Source: Ornithodoros turicata (Eukaryota > Arthropoda > Arachnida > Ixodida > Argasidae). Taken from it: a stretch of 64,000 nucleotides of DNA. Positions 10,793 through 21,632 of the stretch are shown here, one piece after another. Each line of letters starts with the position of its first letter. The stretch's first letter is position 1. The stretch covers positions 14,235,187 to 14,299,186 of the forward strand of contig NC_088206.1 in the NCBI RefSeq assembly GCF_037126465.1, in the 5' to 3' direction. The notes beneath the pieces are model-generated. The model saw only the letters and a program-made list of their open reading frames with translations. It did no database searches and was not told the origin of the DNA. The translations under genes were made by a program, and so were the position numbers.

Positions 10793-12486
10793 ATAATTTG
10801 GTTGCGAAGGCAGTCATACAACGATCCAGTATTTAAAAAAAAATCAAGAAAGAAAAAAGAAAAAGTGTCTTCCTGAGACCAAGCCGTCCTGATATAGGAT
10901 GCAAAAATTACTATACAAAACTGCACAGAACGTATATATGTAGGGTGTGACTTTCGATATCGGTTTAACCCGATTCCTCCCTCCCGAATCAGTTCAGGAC
11001 GAATTCGGGTTAAACCCGATTTCTCCCCAAATTTCCAATAACGTATCACGTGCACTATTTAGTTTCAGTTTTTGCGCACGTCTGACGCAACTATTATGCG
11101 AGTGCGACAGTAAGCCATCCTAAACACACTTGACGTTAGAACACGTGGTTCTTGTCACTATAAACCATGAGGTGTGTATGTTTCACCTGTATATGTGCAT
11201 GCACTTTAAACGCTGGCTGCTTGCTGGGTGCAAGGAAAAATGCCCCGTTTTTCACGCGAATGTATCAGTTTCACCCGAATTGCAGATTTCGAAATAGCAC
11301 CCCAATTTTCTACCCCGAATCCGAGAAAGACATTTAACGAGAAATAGTCATATGCCTAGGGTTCCGCATTTTCTGTTTTTATTTTTGGACGGATCAGGCG
11401 TATGTTTTTCGGTGTTTATTGAGTTTCACGAAGTCGGCGTTTTTTTGGTTGTTTTTCCTGAAGTGTACATGGTTTACCCGCGGCAGTTATCGGCGAATAG
11501 AAATCACTATGTAATTTCCGCACGTCGCTCATTCAATCTGGCGTTGTTCGCTGCGGTGGCGTTTTGCGGCTAACGAAAAAGTAAACGGACATTTTTCACA
11601 ACCATTTCTGTATGGTTTTCTAATCTGCATCAACAACTTGCTGCGCATGTGCAGCAATTTATCTCTGTCATCGTTCCTGGAATGTTCCTCTGTGTACTCG
11701 GTGTTTTCCGATTAAAACCGAATAAGGGAAAGTTAACTTGGAGTATGAGTTTCGGTGTTTTTCGGTTAAAACACGAAAACGCGGAATCCTATACCCTAAG
11801 TATACTTTACGCCCATTCAACGTGGACGGACCTGATGGTCCATTCTGGTTCCAAACGAGTGCTCGGCGCACGTGTTTCTGGTTAGCAAGAAGTTCAAAGG
11901 AACCACAAAAGCCCTCCTCCCAAATAGAAAACATAATCGCCACCACCATCAAATAAATAAAAGCTGCACGCCATGCTGGCGCGCAGCTATTATTAATTAC
12001 AGATTATTATTTCAGGTACAGATTTCACGCAAGAGTGGTATCGATGACAGGTATATGTTGCGAGCGAACAGATTGTGTACTTCCGTTCACGAACTCGTGT
12101 ATAGCGTGCGTGCTTCTTCTTTTTCTTCTTTTTTTTTTTTCTTTTCCTTTTATGTTAAGTACATATTCGTAGATAGGGAGAGAGTGGAAAGGGACAGAAT
12201 CGCCCACGCTCGAGTGAACAGCCATCTCATTGTCGACAGCATCATGCGGTAATTGTGCCAGAGATGCACGCCGTGGAAAACCATTTCCAGGGCTTAGCAC
12301 GAGGACACCCGTGCGCGTCACCTACACGCATGGTTTGGCAACGTGCGGGATAAGATCCACATTAAGTCTACCTTGCTTCACGTTGAAAGAGAATACCACC
12401 AGGGGCATCCGTAAAGTAACTGAAATGAGTACCGTAATTATTTCACATTGCTATACATACATGGATTGAGAGGATAGTGTGGTTGT
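10793..12486. other. Non-coding block with diverged CGGTGTTTT/CCCGATT repeats
   Basis: Between about 10950 and 11850 short motifs recur: AACCCGATT, CCCGAATC, TTTCGGTGTTTTTCGG and GAAAACGCGGAATCC. A similar motif occurs at 43330-43430 (TTTTTCGACATTTTTCGG). This suggests one old unclassified element. No coding sequence is supported. Confidence 0.45.
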
Positions 12487-12741
12487 ACACTCTTAAAAAT
12501 GAACTTCACCGCATAGCACGCTCTTAGCCAACCATCATCTCGAATGATATCGTTATCTGCCCTGATTTGATGGAAACGGGAGGCGTACGCCTTTTCTGTG
12601 ACACTTATGCTGTTCATAATTGTCACAGAAAAGGCGTACGCTTCCCGTTTTCAACATATCAGGACAGATAACGATATCATTCGCGATGATGGTTGGCTGC
12701 TAGGAGCGTGCTATGCGGTGAAGTTCATTTTTAAGAGTGTA
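12487..12741. repeat. PAL-1 copy, subfamily A, essentially complete
   Basis: TA-flanked TIR ACACTCTTAAAAATGAACTT. Arms of about 115 bp and the loop TTATGCTGTTCATAATT. Both arms carry the variant CTTTTCTGTGAC and its exact complement, where other copies have CTTTTTTGTGAC, so the substitution is paired. Confidence 0.95.
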
Positions 12742-14904
12742 GGGTACACAGTGTTCAGATGTCCGCAAATATAAACAACTCTGTGCTGAAGATCAACCCA
12801 GACTGACTCACTACATAATATTATCACAAACGGACTGGGTTATGGGTCCCGCACTAGTGATATGTAAACAAACTGTGCACACTGACTGGCATGTTTGGTG
12901 TTTATGTGCAGATGGCGTATACACAGCCAGGACGGAGGAGCTATAACGTCTGCGGAGGAAGGCTGCTTGTTTGTGGCACTCCTGAGGGTGTCCCTGCCTC
13001 GCTCCTCGCTTTGTTGGAACATATGACGTTATGTTCTTCTTGTGCCAACGCTGTTCTCTGTTCCTATAGGTTCGTTAATGGTCTTTTTGCACAGAGGTTT
13101 GCGTAATCTCCCTTGCAAGTCCTTTAAAAAAAAATCATCTGTCTGGCTCCTCTGCAGCTTGGTGTTTGCTTTTGTTTCTGTTAGTTGGGTAGAGCTATCA
13201 GCTATGGAACCATACGTTCCCTCTCCGTTGTTCTATGCTACTGTTTGCCTCTGCTATGTCTCAGTTGAATAAAATGAAGATGACGGGCACTTGAAGATAT
13301 ATCATAAGCGTCCGCATCCTGAACTATTTTTGTCGCTTTTAGGCATATAAAGAAAATATATTACAAAGCTATATGTACAGATGGCACACTATGTAAGACG
13401 TGCACAGCAAACAAGAGTGACTAGACTAGAGTCTAACTCATTTCGCTATATACCCTGTTGTGTCTATATAGGTGCTGCCTAGTTGATGGGGCTGCCGGGA
13501 GTCACTAAGGAACACTAATCCCCTCGAGCATTCAAGGTACACGAACATCCCGTAAGGCCATCTGTTGAATACATTCACAGTCAAGGTAAAGCTAGTAAGT
13601 GAAAGTCCACCAGACACCCGCAGGTTTTGACAAAGGCTTTGGTCACACGACAGTCGCAGATGACTACTGACTATAGTTGTCGATTCCGGGTTCCTGCAAA
13701 ACGGGCACGTACAGTGGGCACGATGCCGCGGAATGAAAGCAGCCCACTGAATTTTTCTGTATTGTCAGTATTGTCATCGAGGATAGGAAACCTACCTCTG
13801 GAGGTAGGCCCCAACTCTAGCCTACATACCGGAAAACAACTGTGTATTGGCTGTATTGTCACCAAGTATATAGGAGAACTGCCAATGAAAGACTATAACT
13901 AAGTCTATGAGACAAAGTTTCTTTGCTCAGACTTCTCACCAGTCCTGGCTGCGACCTGCCTACATCTTAACTTTCGACCGTCATTCGTTTCAGCATCTGT
14001 TATCATATCATATCATCTCATCCTGGCATTGCTTTTCGTATACGTGCCATATACCATTCGAACACTATATATAACCCCGGAAGAGTCGCTATACGGAGGG
14101 CAGCACAGTCCTATAGTGCGCTTGCACAGAACTTGATGCATGCATTAGTATCGAAGGTGAAGCCCAGTCCCATGGACTGATTTCCTCTAACATGAACTAT
14201 AGAGCTTGGTGTGTTGCAGAGATAAGAGAGTCAGATAAGATATATAGAGCGATGCGCCTCTTTGTGGCAATTTGTTCGCCGCAATTTACCATACTTGTAT
14301 GGCGGCCAACTGAAATTGTTGGAAACCTGCAAACGGCTGTTGAGTTGACCTGCGATATAGTGAGGTGATAGTGAACCCAAGAATTCTGCACGTTTCTCGA
14401 GACGTGTTGGCTTCCTGGCGGGCACGCGTGCATGTTCCGCTTTGCTACACTCGGTGAGAACCCACGGCGCCAGGTTTTCCCAACCTCTCACGAAACGATC
14501 TCCTTTCACAAGTCGAGCGGAAGTAGTCGAGAACATCAACCTGTGCATTTCTGCAAGAGACACAGTTACATCTTCAAGAGAATGACAAATGGACACTCCT
14601 GTCGCCCATAGGCTAAGGTCCTCGTGTCCCTTTTCCCAAGTATATGTAGTCGGGCCGTTGGCACCAACAGGGCAAGCAACGAGCATTTCTTACCGTTGTC
14701 AAATATTACCGGGACATTCAGGTATAGGCAGCGAGGTTTCAAGCCCTGGCGGTCTCATGTCGGATTCCACCGCTCGTTTTCGAGGCAGCGGAGATGTAGT
14801 GTATATGTAGTGCGTCAGTGTGGGTTCAGGGTATATAGAAATGAACGGAACGCGGCACACGCTGCACTGGAGGGACCAGTGTAACGTGCCTATATAGTCA
14901 AACC
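12742..14904. other. Non-coding block
   Basis: Contains a compact hairpin CCTACCTCTGGAGGTAGG at 13791-13808. Longer frames here (for example 14231-14686 on the minus strand) resemble no family and have opposing frames of similar length. No supported gene. Confidence 0.45.
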
Positions 14905-15155
14905 ACACTCTTAGAAATGAACTTCACCGCATAGCACGGTCCTAGCCAACCATCATCTCGACTGATATCGTTATCTGCTCGGATTTGTTGAAAACGGGAG
15001 GCGTACGCCTTTTTTGTGACAATTATGAACAGCATAAGTGTCACAGAAAAGGCGTACACCCCTGTTTTCAACAAATCAGGGCAGACAACGATATCATTCG
15101 AGATTATGGTTGGCTAAGCGCGTGCTATGCGGTGAAGTTCATTTTTAAGAGTGCA
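14905..15155. repeat. PAL-1 copy, subfamily A, loop in opposite orientation
   Basis: ACACTCTTAGAAATGAACTT to TTCATTTTTAAGAGTGCA. The loop reads TTATGAACAGCATAAG, the reverse complement of the loop at 12487. The variant CACAGAAAAGG is present in the right arm only. Confidence 0.92.
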
Positions 15156-15280
15156 GTGTGAGCTCTCCTGCACCACAACGACAAGTGGAATCCGCCATCA
15201 GTTCAACAGCGTAACAGTGTCTATAGTGTATAGGTTCCCTGCTTGATGACAATGCACACACTAAAACACGCAGCTAAGCA

Positions 15281-15453
15281 CGATACACACAGTTAAACAG
15301 TGTAGCTGTTTCCCTTGGGGTGGAGTTCCTAACAGTATAGGGAAGAACTGACATACGTGGGCCTATCTCCAGAGAGAGGGCGCCACCAAAAAGGGGACAT
15401 ATGATGATGATATATGGCCTACTTGATGACGATACACACAGTTAAACAGTGTA
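15281..15453. repeat. Two direct copies of a 20-bp motif
   Basis: ATACACACAGTTAAACAGTG occurs at 15283-15302 and again at about 15432-15451, each preceded by a TTGATGACRATRCACACA-type tract. They are remnants of a short repeat with no coding content. Confidence 0.5.
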
Positions 15454-15459
15454 AGTTCT

Positions 15460-16266
15460 CAGGGTATGGGGACAACACAATGAGCGAGCTGCTATTCGTT
15501 GCATAGGGCAAGAGCAGTAGTTACTTCTGAAAGGGCGGTGTTGTCGAGCATTGCGCACTGGCTCGTCCACTGGTCTTCAAGAGAATTTCCACGGGACATC
15601 ATATTCATGACATGCAGCTCATTAAAAAGAAGAAAAGGAAGAAAGAGTTGAGGTCCACTACCACCTTTTGCTGCGTGTAACGCATATCAGCTATAATTAC
15701 TGAAAGTTGAAAAGTATTTGGTAATAACGCGCACAGAATGCGTCAGGCCCGGCGCGCATTGCCGAGTGCTCATGACAGACTGAAGCCGCCATATCGTGAC
15801 CCAGAGTTGCTAGGCCAGAATCGGTGAAACCCGCTAGTCTTTGTAAAAGAAATCCCAATGATGTGATCGTTCCATATATTTATTGTTTTCCAGCGTTTAT
15901 ACAAATAAAGGCTTCTAAAATGAGCTAACAAAATGACTTAAAACAAAGTTAAGTCGTGTTGTGTTTTTTTTTTCTTCTTTTTACTGATCCGGTGGAACTT
16001 TGAACAGAACGTACAAAGTTGTGGATACTTCTGGCTGCCAGGGGCTGTGGGCTAACGTCGATGGGATTCGTAGCACACTTACAATCTGATAAAAGCCAAC
16101 TACTGGAGCACAACGTATCCAAACACGTTCTACTTCGACCCAGGTTTTGGTGGGGTATTTTTTATGCTGATAACTATGGATCAACATATATAGCTGCCGC
16201 CAGTGTTTGACTCACCGGATAGGAAGAAATGCATGGGAAAATACATAGGCCCACCTAAGCGTACCA
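15460..16266. other. Non-coding interval
   Basis: Poly-T stretches near 15965-15980 and no convincing gene or element. Confidence 0.4.
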
Positions 16267-16376
16267 GTGAGTTCTTTTCTTTTTTTTCTTTTTTTTCAAG
16301 CACCATGTCGCGCTCAATATGCACAAGGTCATGCTTTTTACGTTTCTCATTTTTTTAAAGAAAAAAAAAGCATCGG

Positions 16377-16709
16377 GTGGCTCAACGCAAGGCACCTGAA
16401 ATCTGTTTTACGAAACGTCAACTATATACTGCTACACTACAGCGTACACGCGACGACCTTGCACGCTATTGGACGAGACATTGCTCCGTGACACACCAAT
16501 CTCTCGGCACGAAGGAGGAGTTAGCCTACATCCTGTCCCACCCAGAAGTCCTTACAGCCACTCGGCTGGGAGAAGGTAGGTGCTCGAAACAGGTCCCACT
16601 ACCATCGCACATTCTCGGCAGACGTCGGATTGGAGAAGTAAAAGCAGAGGGACGGATACGGAGCATCACCTCTTGTGGCTGTCTCTTTGTGACATTCCCA
16701 GACGAGTGA
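16377..16709 (+). pseudogene. Unrecognised frame, possibly a transposon remnant
   Basis: The peptide contains a plausible protein-like run (RDDLARYWTRHCSVTHQSL, then GTKEELAYILSHPEVLTATR) and then loses character. The spacing resembles C-terminal tails of non-LTR ORF2 proteins, but no diagnostic motif is present, so that suggestion is weak. Poly-T and poly-A tracts lie directly upstream (16278-16370). Confidence 0.2.
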
Positions 16710-16992
16710 AGAAGACAAGCAACGATCGTGTTAAAAAGAAAAAGTGGGAAGCGACCCCTTCAGGGGGTGGACGCAATGTGCCTTTACAATGGCCTTGGTG
16801 TCTTTTGAAGGGTTACGTACCCCGACGTACGACGTACCCGGTGTAGTCCTTGACTGCCAGGTAGACGTTGTGGGCAGTCATGTATAACAGACAGTAGTTA
16901 GAAGTCGAAACAAAGAGACCGTGTCCCTTTCTTTCAGAAAGCTCCAAGCACTACAGAAACGCAGACTTTCTGTCGTTGTAAATCACTGTATG

Positions 16993-17090
16993 TAGACTCT
17001 TAGAACGGAACTTCGCCGCATAGCGCCTTCCTTGCTTGCGTTGCATAGCGGTTGGCTGGGAAGCCTACCATAACCCCGCAATGAAATTGT
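16993..17090. repeat. PAL-1 left-arm fragment
   Basis: GACTCTTAGAACGGAACTTC then CGCATAGCGCCTTCC, followed by GCGGTTGGCTGGGAAGCC. Only arm-tip sequence is present, without the GTACGC core. Confidence 0.6.
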
Positions 17091-17098
17091 TCTCTCCA

Positions 17099-17345
17099 GC
17101 ACTCTTAAAAATGAACTTCACCGCATAGCACGCTCCTGGCCAATCATCATCTCGAATGATATCGTTATCTGATTTGTTGAAAACCGGAGACGTACGCCTT
17201 TTTCGTGACATTTATGCTGTTCATAATTGTCACAAAAAAGGCGTATCCCTCCCGTTTTCAACAAATCAGGCCACATAACGATATCATTCGAGATGATGGT
17301 TGGCTAGGAGCGTGCTATGCGGTGAAGTTCATTTCTAAGAGTGAG
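17099..17345. repeat. PAL-1 copy, subfamily A
   Basis: GCACTCTTAAAAATGAACTT to TTCATTTCTAAGAGTGAG. The core on the right is GGCGTATCCC, and the left has GACGTACGCC. It carries a 6-bp deletion (GCCCTG) in the left arm. Confidence 0.92.
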
Positions 17346-17372
17346 TGATTTGTTGAAGACGTGAGGGGGTAG

Positions 17373-17625
17373 GCCTTAAAAATGAACTTCGCCACATTGC
17401 ACGATCCTTGTCATCTATCATCCCGAGTGACATGGTTATTTCTCCTGATTTGCTGAAAGTAGGGGGAGTACGCCATTTATGTGGTATTATGCAGTTCATA
17501 ATTGCAGCAAAAAATGGCGTACGCCCCCCCCCTCGTTTTCATCAAATCACGCCAGATAACGATATCATTTGAGATGATGGTTGGCTAGGAGCGTGCTATC
17601 CGGTGAAGCTCTGTTTTTATGGTGT
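17373..17625. repeat. PAL-1 copy, subfamily D core
   Basis: TTAAAAATGAACTTCGCC opens it. The core is GGGGGAGTACGCCATTTATG and ATGGCGTACGCCCCCC. The loop TATTATGCAGTTCATAATTG is shared with 21632-21882 and with the tRNA foldback at 49.7 kb. It ends CTCTGTTTTTATGGTGTA. Confidence 0.88.
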
Positions 17626-17770
17626 ACGCCTGTTTGTGACACTTATGCACTTGCGTTGATTGTCACAAAAAGGCGTATGCTTGCCCCATGCTTTCCCAAA
17701 ATCACCAGTTCTGTGAAACGAATGGACGTCAGCGTGCTATGTGGTGAAGTTATCGGCTTGCAGTGCACTT
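17622..17770. repeat. PAL-1 half element
   Basis: It begins at the core (GTACGCCTGTTTGTGACACT), continues through the right arm and ends AAGTTATCGGCTTGCAGTGC. The left arm is missing and replaced by the preceding copy. Confidence 0.75.
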
Positions 17771-17974
17771 CCGCGACGCAATGGGTTCCATGATTAAAGG
17801 TAGATGAATTTTTCGATTGCTACGCCTCCTATAATACGGCACCCCCACAAGTGGCAAAAAGCATTCAGTATATATACGCAATACGACGAAGTACATCACT
17901 ATAGAATTTATTCACTCACGTCATTCCTCCAGAGGGCGCTATACTTGTGTTAAACTTAAGAGACAAAAGAATCT

Positions 17975-18225
17975 ACACTCTTAAAAATGAACTTCACCGC
18001 ATAGCACGCTCTTAGCCAACCATCATCTCAAATGATATCGATATCTTCTCTGATTTGTTCAAAACGGGGGCGTACGCTTTTTTTGTGACACTTATGCTCT
18101 TCATAATTGTCACAAAAAAGGCTTACGCCTCCCGTTTTCAACAAATCACGGCAGATAACGATATCATTCGAGATAATGGTTGGCTAGAAGCGTGCTATGT
18201 GGTGAAGTTCATTTTTAAGAGTGTA
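17975..18225. repeat. PAL-1 copy, subfamily A, TA-flanked
   Basis: ACACTCTTAAAAATGAACTT to TTCATTTTTAAGAGTGTA, complete. The core is GGGGCGTACGCTTTTTTTG on the left and AAGGCTTACGCCTCCC on the right, so the GTACGC palindrome is mutated in one arm. Confidence 0.94.
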
Positions 18226-19128
18226 GTCCAAGTACATACGCCGTTGGAGATAGGAAGACGCAACAGCGCGCCAGGAGAAATACTGCAGCGCCACCACGCA
18301 GCGTAGTGGCACCTGGCCAGTCTAAACAGCCAATAAGGAAACAGAGTGAGTCTAACGGATTAGATTATCTGGCGGAGGGACGACCGTGACCTCTCTGTGT
18401 CCAGCCATCCTTTCTGCGGCGCAGTAATATTCTGACAGCTGACAGACGTGATTTCTTTTCCTTCTTAATTTGAACACGACTATAGCTTCGAAATCGCTGC
18501 CATGATGTATAGGTCCCTCGAAGTTCGGTTCCGGTTTTCGTTCGCTGCCACAACCTAGAGGACTACTAACGTTGAAGACATGACCAAGTGTAGACCTGGC
18601 TAGCCAAACCCTGAGGGCCTACATTATGGCGGCAAATTGCGAGCGATATAGTGGCGCTCTCCTACGGATGACGTCATTCGAATAAACCCTATAGTGCACG
18701 AACAACGTATATAACGAGAGACAACACAGCTCTAAAAATAGTTCAGCTCCAGAGCGATATTTCTAGCACGTCAGACGACCATGAAGGGAGGGGTGCGGAT
18801 AGCGTTTTGTAATTGCCACGCAAGGACGAGTATTCGGACGCGTGAGCGAGAGACAGCATTGAAAATGCTCCGTATCTGGGTCCTGGGAAACCCACCGGAA
18901 ATGTTCGCACGAGGGGGGCCTAGCCTGTTCCACGTAGTCACACGTGTATACGGCTGATTTATGACGATAATATTATTGCTCTCGTGGGTATGAATATGTC
19001 CTTGCAAGGTGAAAGAAGCGGGACAACGACATCTCATTAATACAGGACACATGGTAGAATGTGGCACGCGGTGCAGACAGGTGTTACACTAAAATGACAC
19101 GGTGGGTGGTGGTACACCAGCCATTGCC
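18226..19128. other. Non-coding interval
   Basis: No supported gene. The minus-strand frames at 18365-18553 and 18771-19067 are short and unrecognised. Confidence 0.45.
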
Positions 19129-19440
19129 ACACTCTCAGAATAGAACTTCACCGCATAGCATGCTGTTCGTCAACCATTGCCACGAATTTTATTTTTATTT
19201 ATTTATTTATTTATTTATTTCATAGTACCCCAAGGGTCCTAATGGACATGAATGATAGGGTTATCACTTCTGGTTCGAGCGAGTGGGGCTTACGCCTTTT
19301 TGCAGTAAATTGGATATATGATAATTACACAAAAAGGCGTACGCCTCTCTCTCTCTCTCTTTAAACCAGAAGCGATAACCCATTCGTGGCAGTGGTTTGT
19401 GCACAACGTGCTATGCGGTGAAGTTCTGTTCTGAGAGTGC
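19129..19440. repeat. PAL-1 copy, subfamily B, interrupted by a retroposon tail
   Basis: ACACTCTCAGAATAGAACTT to TTCTGTTCTGAGAGTGC. The left arm is split after CCATTGCCACGAAT by a 49-bp insertion, and the arm resumes at GAATGATAGGGTTATC. Confidence 0.9.
19198..19246 (-). mobile_element. Short retroposon insertion, (AAAT)n tail, in PAL-1
   Basis: In reverse complement it ends AAGGACCC...TACTATG followed by an (AAATA)/(AAAT) tail. The flanking 7-mers CACGAAT and CATGAAT are a target duplication with one mismatch. The terminal sequence resembles the longer tract at 63541-63640 (AAGGGCCTTTGAGGTACTAT), so both are 3' ends of one retroposon family. Confidence 0.7.
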
Positions 19441-19442
19441 AG

Positions 19443-19573
19443 GAATGATAGGGTTGTCGCTTCTGATTCGAAGAGAGGGTTGGGTGTGCGCCTTTTTGTG
19501 TCAGTTATCATATATCCAAATTGTCACAAAGGCGTATGCCCCCTCTCTCTTTGAATCAGAATCGATTACCCTA
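19443..19573. repeat. PAL-1 subfamily B core without outer arms
   Basis: From GAATGATAGGGTTGTCGC through the core to GAATCAGAATCGATTACCCT. Both terminal arm segments are absent. It abuts copies on both sides. The right terminus that would complete it appears at the far end of the next element. Confidence 0.8.
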
Positions 19574-19820
19574 CACTCTTAAAAATGAGTTTCACCACAT
19601 AGCACGCTCCTAGCCAACCATCCTCCCGAATGACAACGTTCTCGCCCCTGATTTGTTTAAAACGGGAGGCGGAGCCTATTTTGTACCATTATGCACGTAC
19701 ATAATTGTACAAAATATGCTCCGCCTCCCGTTTTAAACAAATCAGGGGCGAGAACGTTGTCATTCGTGGCAACGGCTGGCGTGCAGCATGCTGTGCGGTG
19801 AAGTTCTGTTTTTAGAGTGT
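19573..19820. repeat. Mosaic PAL-1 copy: subfamily C left and core, subfamily B right end
   Basis: The left arm and core are type C (GGGAGGCGGAGCCTATTTTG). After GAACGTTGTCATTCG the sequence switches to type B (TGGCAACGGCTGGCGTGCAG ... TTCTGTTTTTAGAGTGT). The outer 55 bp therefore no longer pair with the left TIR. The TA-flanked start lies inside the preceding B element, so this may be a C element inserted in B and then fused with its right tip. Confidence 0.88.
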
Positions 19821-19960
19821 GGAAGAAAAACGCTGTGATGCCCAGCTATCATGGAACAATGAGTGTTCACCTAACACGTGAACGTGTGCGCGGATGGAAC
19901 TTTGACAGGCGGCGTCAACGGTACGAACAAACACAAGTAAACAACAGCACAAAACCACCA

Positions 19961-20545
19961 GCTCCCGTGGCATAGTGGTTAGAGTGATCACTTTCCACGC
20001 CAAGACTGGGAGGTGACACGGGTTCGAATCCTGTCAGGTTTTCACCTGTCAAACTTCACCGTATAGCACGCTCCTAGCCAACCATCATCTCGAATAGTAT
20101 CGTTATCTGCCCGGATTTGTTGAAAACGGGAGACGTACGCCTCTCTTGTGACACTTATGCTGTTCATTACCGTCACAAAAAAGCCGTACGCCTCCCGTTT
20201 TCAACAAATCAGGCCAGATAAAGATATCATTCGAGATGATGGTTGGCTAGGAGCGTGCTATATGGTGAAGTTCATTTCTAAGAGTGCGTAAGGAAATTTT
20301 AGATCTTTCTTTTTTTTTTTCTTTTTTGCTGTGAACGGCCATGACTGCACATTTTGTGAAGTTCACTTCGGTAGTTCTTCCCTTCTTCCACGTGGGAAAT
20401 GCGGTGTGATGTCGTGTGTTGAGGTTCCAGCGCGCATACAGAACCCCATAGTAAAAAATTAATCCTTAGACAGACAACTATGGCGTCGCTCATGATCACA
20501 GTTGTCTCGCGACGTAAGGCCACGAATTATTCTTATTATTATCCG
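19961..20545 (+). repeat. SINE-A copy split by a PAL-1 insertion
   Basis: The tRNA-like head at 19961-20050 has an A-box-like TGGCATAGTGGTTAGAGTG and B box GGGTTCGAATCC. After the PAL-1 insert the SINE resumes with AAGGAAATTTTAGATC, T-rich sequence, then the tail TGGCGTCGCTCATGATCACA, GTTGTCTCGCGACGTAA and (ATT)n. The tail matches the full-length copy at 55260-55535. The head cannot fold as an intact tRNA acceptor stem. Confidence 0.72.
20051..20286. repeat. PAL-1 copy, subfamily A, inserted in SINE-A
   Basis: The left TIR lacks the terminal ACACTCTTAAAAATG and starts at AACTTCACCG. The right end TTCATTTCTAAGAGTG is complete. The core is GACGTACGCC and GCCGTACGCC, mutated in both arms. Confidence 0.88.
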
Positions 20546-20557
20546 CTTCTTATTATT

Positions 20558-20806
20558 ACACCCTAAAACATAACTTCACCGCATAGCACGCTCTTAACCA
20601 ACCATAATTTCGAATGATATCGTTATCTGCCCTGATTTGTCGAAAACGGGAGGCGTACGCCTTTTTCGTGACAATTATGAACAGCATAAGTGTCACAAAA
20701 AAGGCGTACGCCTCCCGTTTTCAGCAAATCAGGGAAGATAACGATATCATTTGAGGATGGTTGGCTAAGAGCGTGCTATGCGGTGAAGTTCATTTTTAAG
20801 AGTGTA
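20558..20806. repeat. PAL-1 copy, subfamily A
   Basis: ACACCCTAAAACATAACTTC to TTCATTTTTAAGAGTGTA. Both arms retain GGCGTACGCC. The loop is TTATGAACAGCATAAG. It starts directly after the (ATT)n tail of SINE-A. Confidence 0.93.
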
Positions 20807-20995
20807 GCCATCCCGAATAAGAACGTTCTCACTCTTCATTCCATGAAAACGGGGGGCATACGCCATTTTTGTGACAATTGTGAACAGCATAAATGTCACA
20901 AAAATGGCGTACGCCCTCCGTTTACCGCAGATCAGGGGAAAAGAACGATGTCATTCGGGGATTGGCTAAGAGCGTGCTATGTGGTGAAGTTCTGT
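20807..20995. repeat. PAL-1 copy lacking the left tip
   Basis: It begins GCCATCCCGAATAAGAACG, about 40 bp into the arm, and ends TATGTGGTGAAGTTCTGTTT. It abuts the preceding copy, so the missing tip may have been lost by recombination between adjacent palindromes. Confidence 0.82.
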
Positions 20996-21194
20996 TTTGT
21001 CTTGCTCAACGACCCGTCTAACACTTTGCTCTCCTCGACAAACTTACGCACCCTCTACGCATCTCTACCCTTCATCCTCCGTCCGTGTTTTTTGTTTGTT
21101 TGTTTTTTTGCAATAGTCGTGACGACGGCCACTTCTGCGTGGCCAACAACGACGAGCCGATCCTGCAATTACCCCCCCCCCCCCCTCCTCCCTT

Positions 21195-21210
21195 CTCTGT
21201 TTTTAGAGTG
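21195..21210. repeat. PAL-1 terminal remnant
   Basis: CTCTGTTTTTAGAGTG, the subfamily B right terminus, follows a C-rich tract at 21173-21190. Confidence 0.5.
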
Positions 21211-21233
21211 CACTCGAAATGATAGTTTGCTAT

Positions 21234-21480
21234 ACACTCTAAAAACAGGACTACACCGCAAGGTGTGCTGTGCGCCAACCATTGCCACGAATGATGGGGT
21301 TATCGCTCCTGATTCGAAGAGAGAGGAGGCATACGCCTTTTTGCAGCAATTATCATATATTCAAATTGTCACAAAGAGGCGTACGCCCCCTCCCTTCTCT
21401 CTTCGAATTAGAAGCGATAAGCAATAACCCTATCATCAGTAGCGCACAGCGTGCTATGCGGTGAAGCTCTGTACACTGTA
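21234..21480. repeat. PAL-1 copy, subfamily B
   Basis: ACACTCTAAAAACAGGACTA to GTGAAGCTCTGTACACTGTA. It has a 4-9 bp duplication AGCGATAAGCAATAACCC in the right arm. Confidence 0.88.
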
Positions 21481-21632
21481 CGCCTTTTTGTGGCAATTAG
21501 TATTAATATTTTAGTTGGCACAAAAAGGCGTACGCCCCCTTCTCTCTTCGGATCAGAAGCAATAATCGTATCATTCTTGGCAATGGTTGGCGCACAGCGT
21601 GCTATGCGGTGAAGTTTTGTTTTTAGAGTGTA
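21478..21632. repeat. PAL-1 half element, subfamily B
   Basis: Starts at the core (GTACGCCTTTTTGTGGCAAT) and runs to TTTTGTTTTTAGAGTGTA. The left arm is absent. Confidence 0.82.

Noticed and set aside
14231..14686. 151-codon minus-strand frame
   Set aside because: No motif, no homology recognised, and overlapped by plus-strand frames of similar quality. Not enough to call a gene.
19961..20050. Possible tRNA gene
   Set aside because: A and B boxes are present but the acceptor stem does not pair and the sequence continues into a SINE body and tail.
20690..21427. 245-codon plus-strand frame, and many others sharing WLRACYAVKFIFKSV-like peptides (5408, 12438, 18055, 21712, 36019)
   Set aside because: They are translations of PAL-1 right arms (GGTTGGCT...GCGTGCTATGCGGTGAAG). 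The apparent protein family is an artefact of the DNA repeat and appears on both strands.
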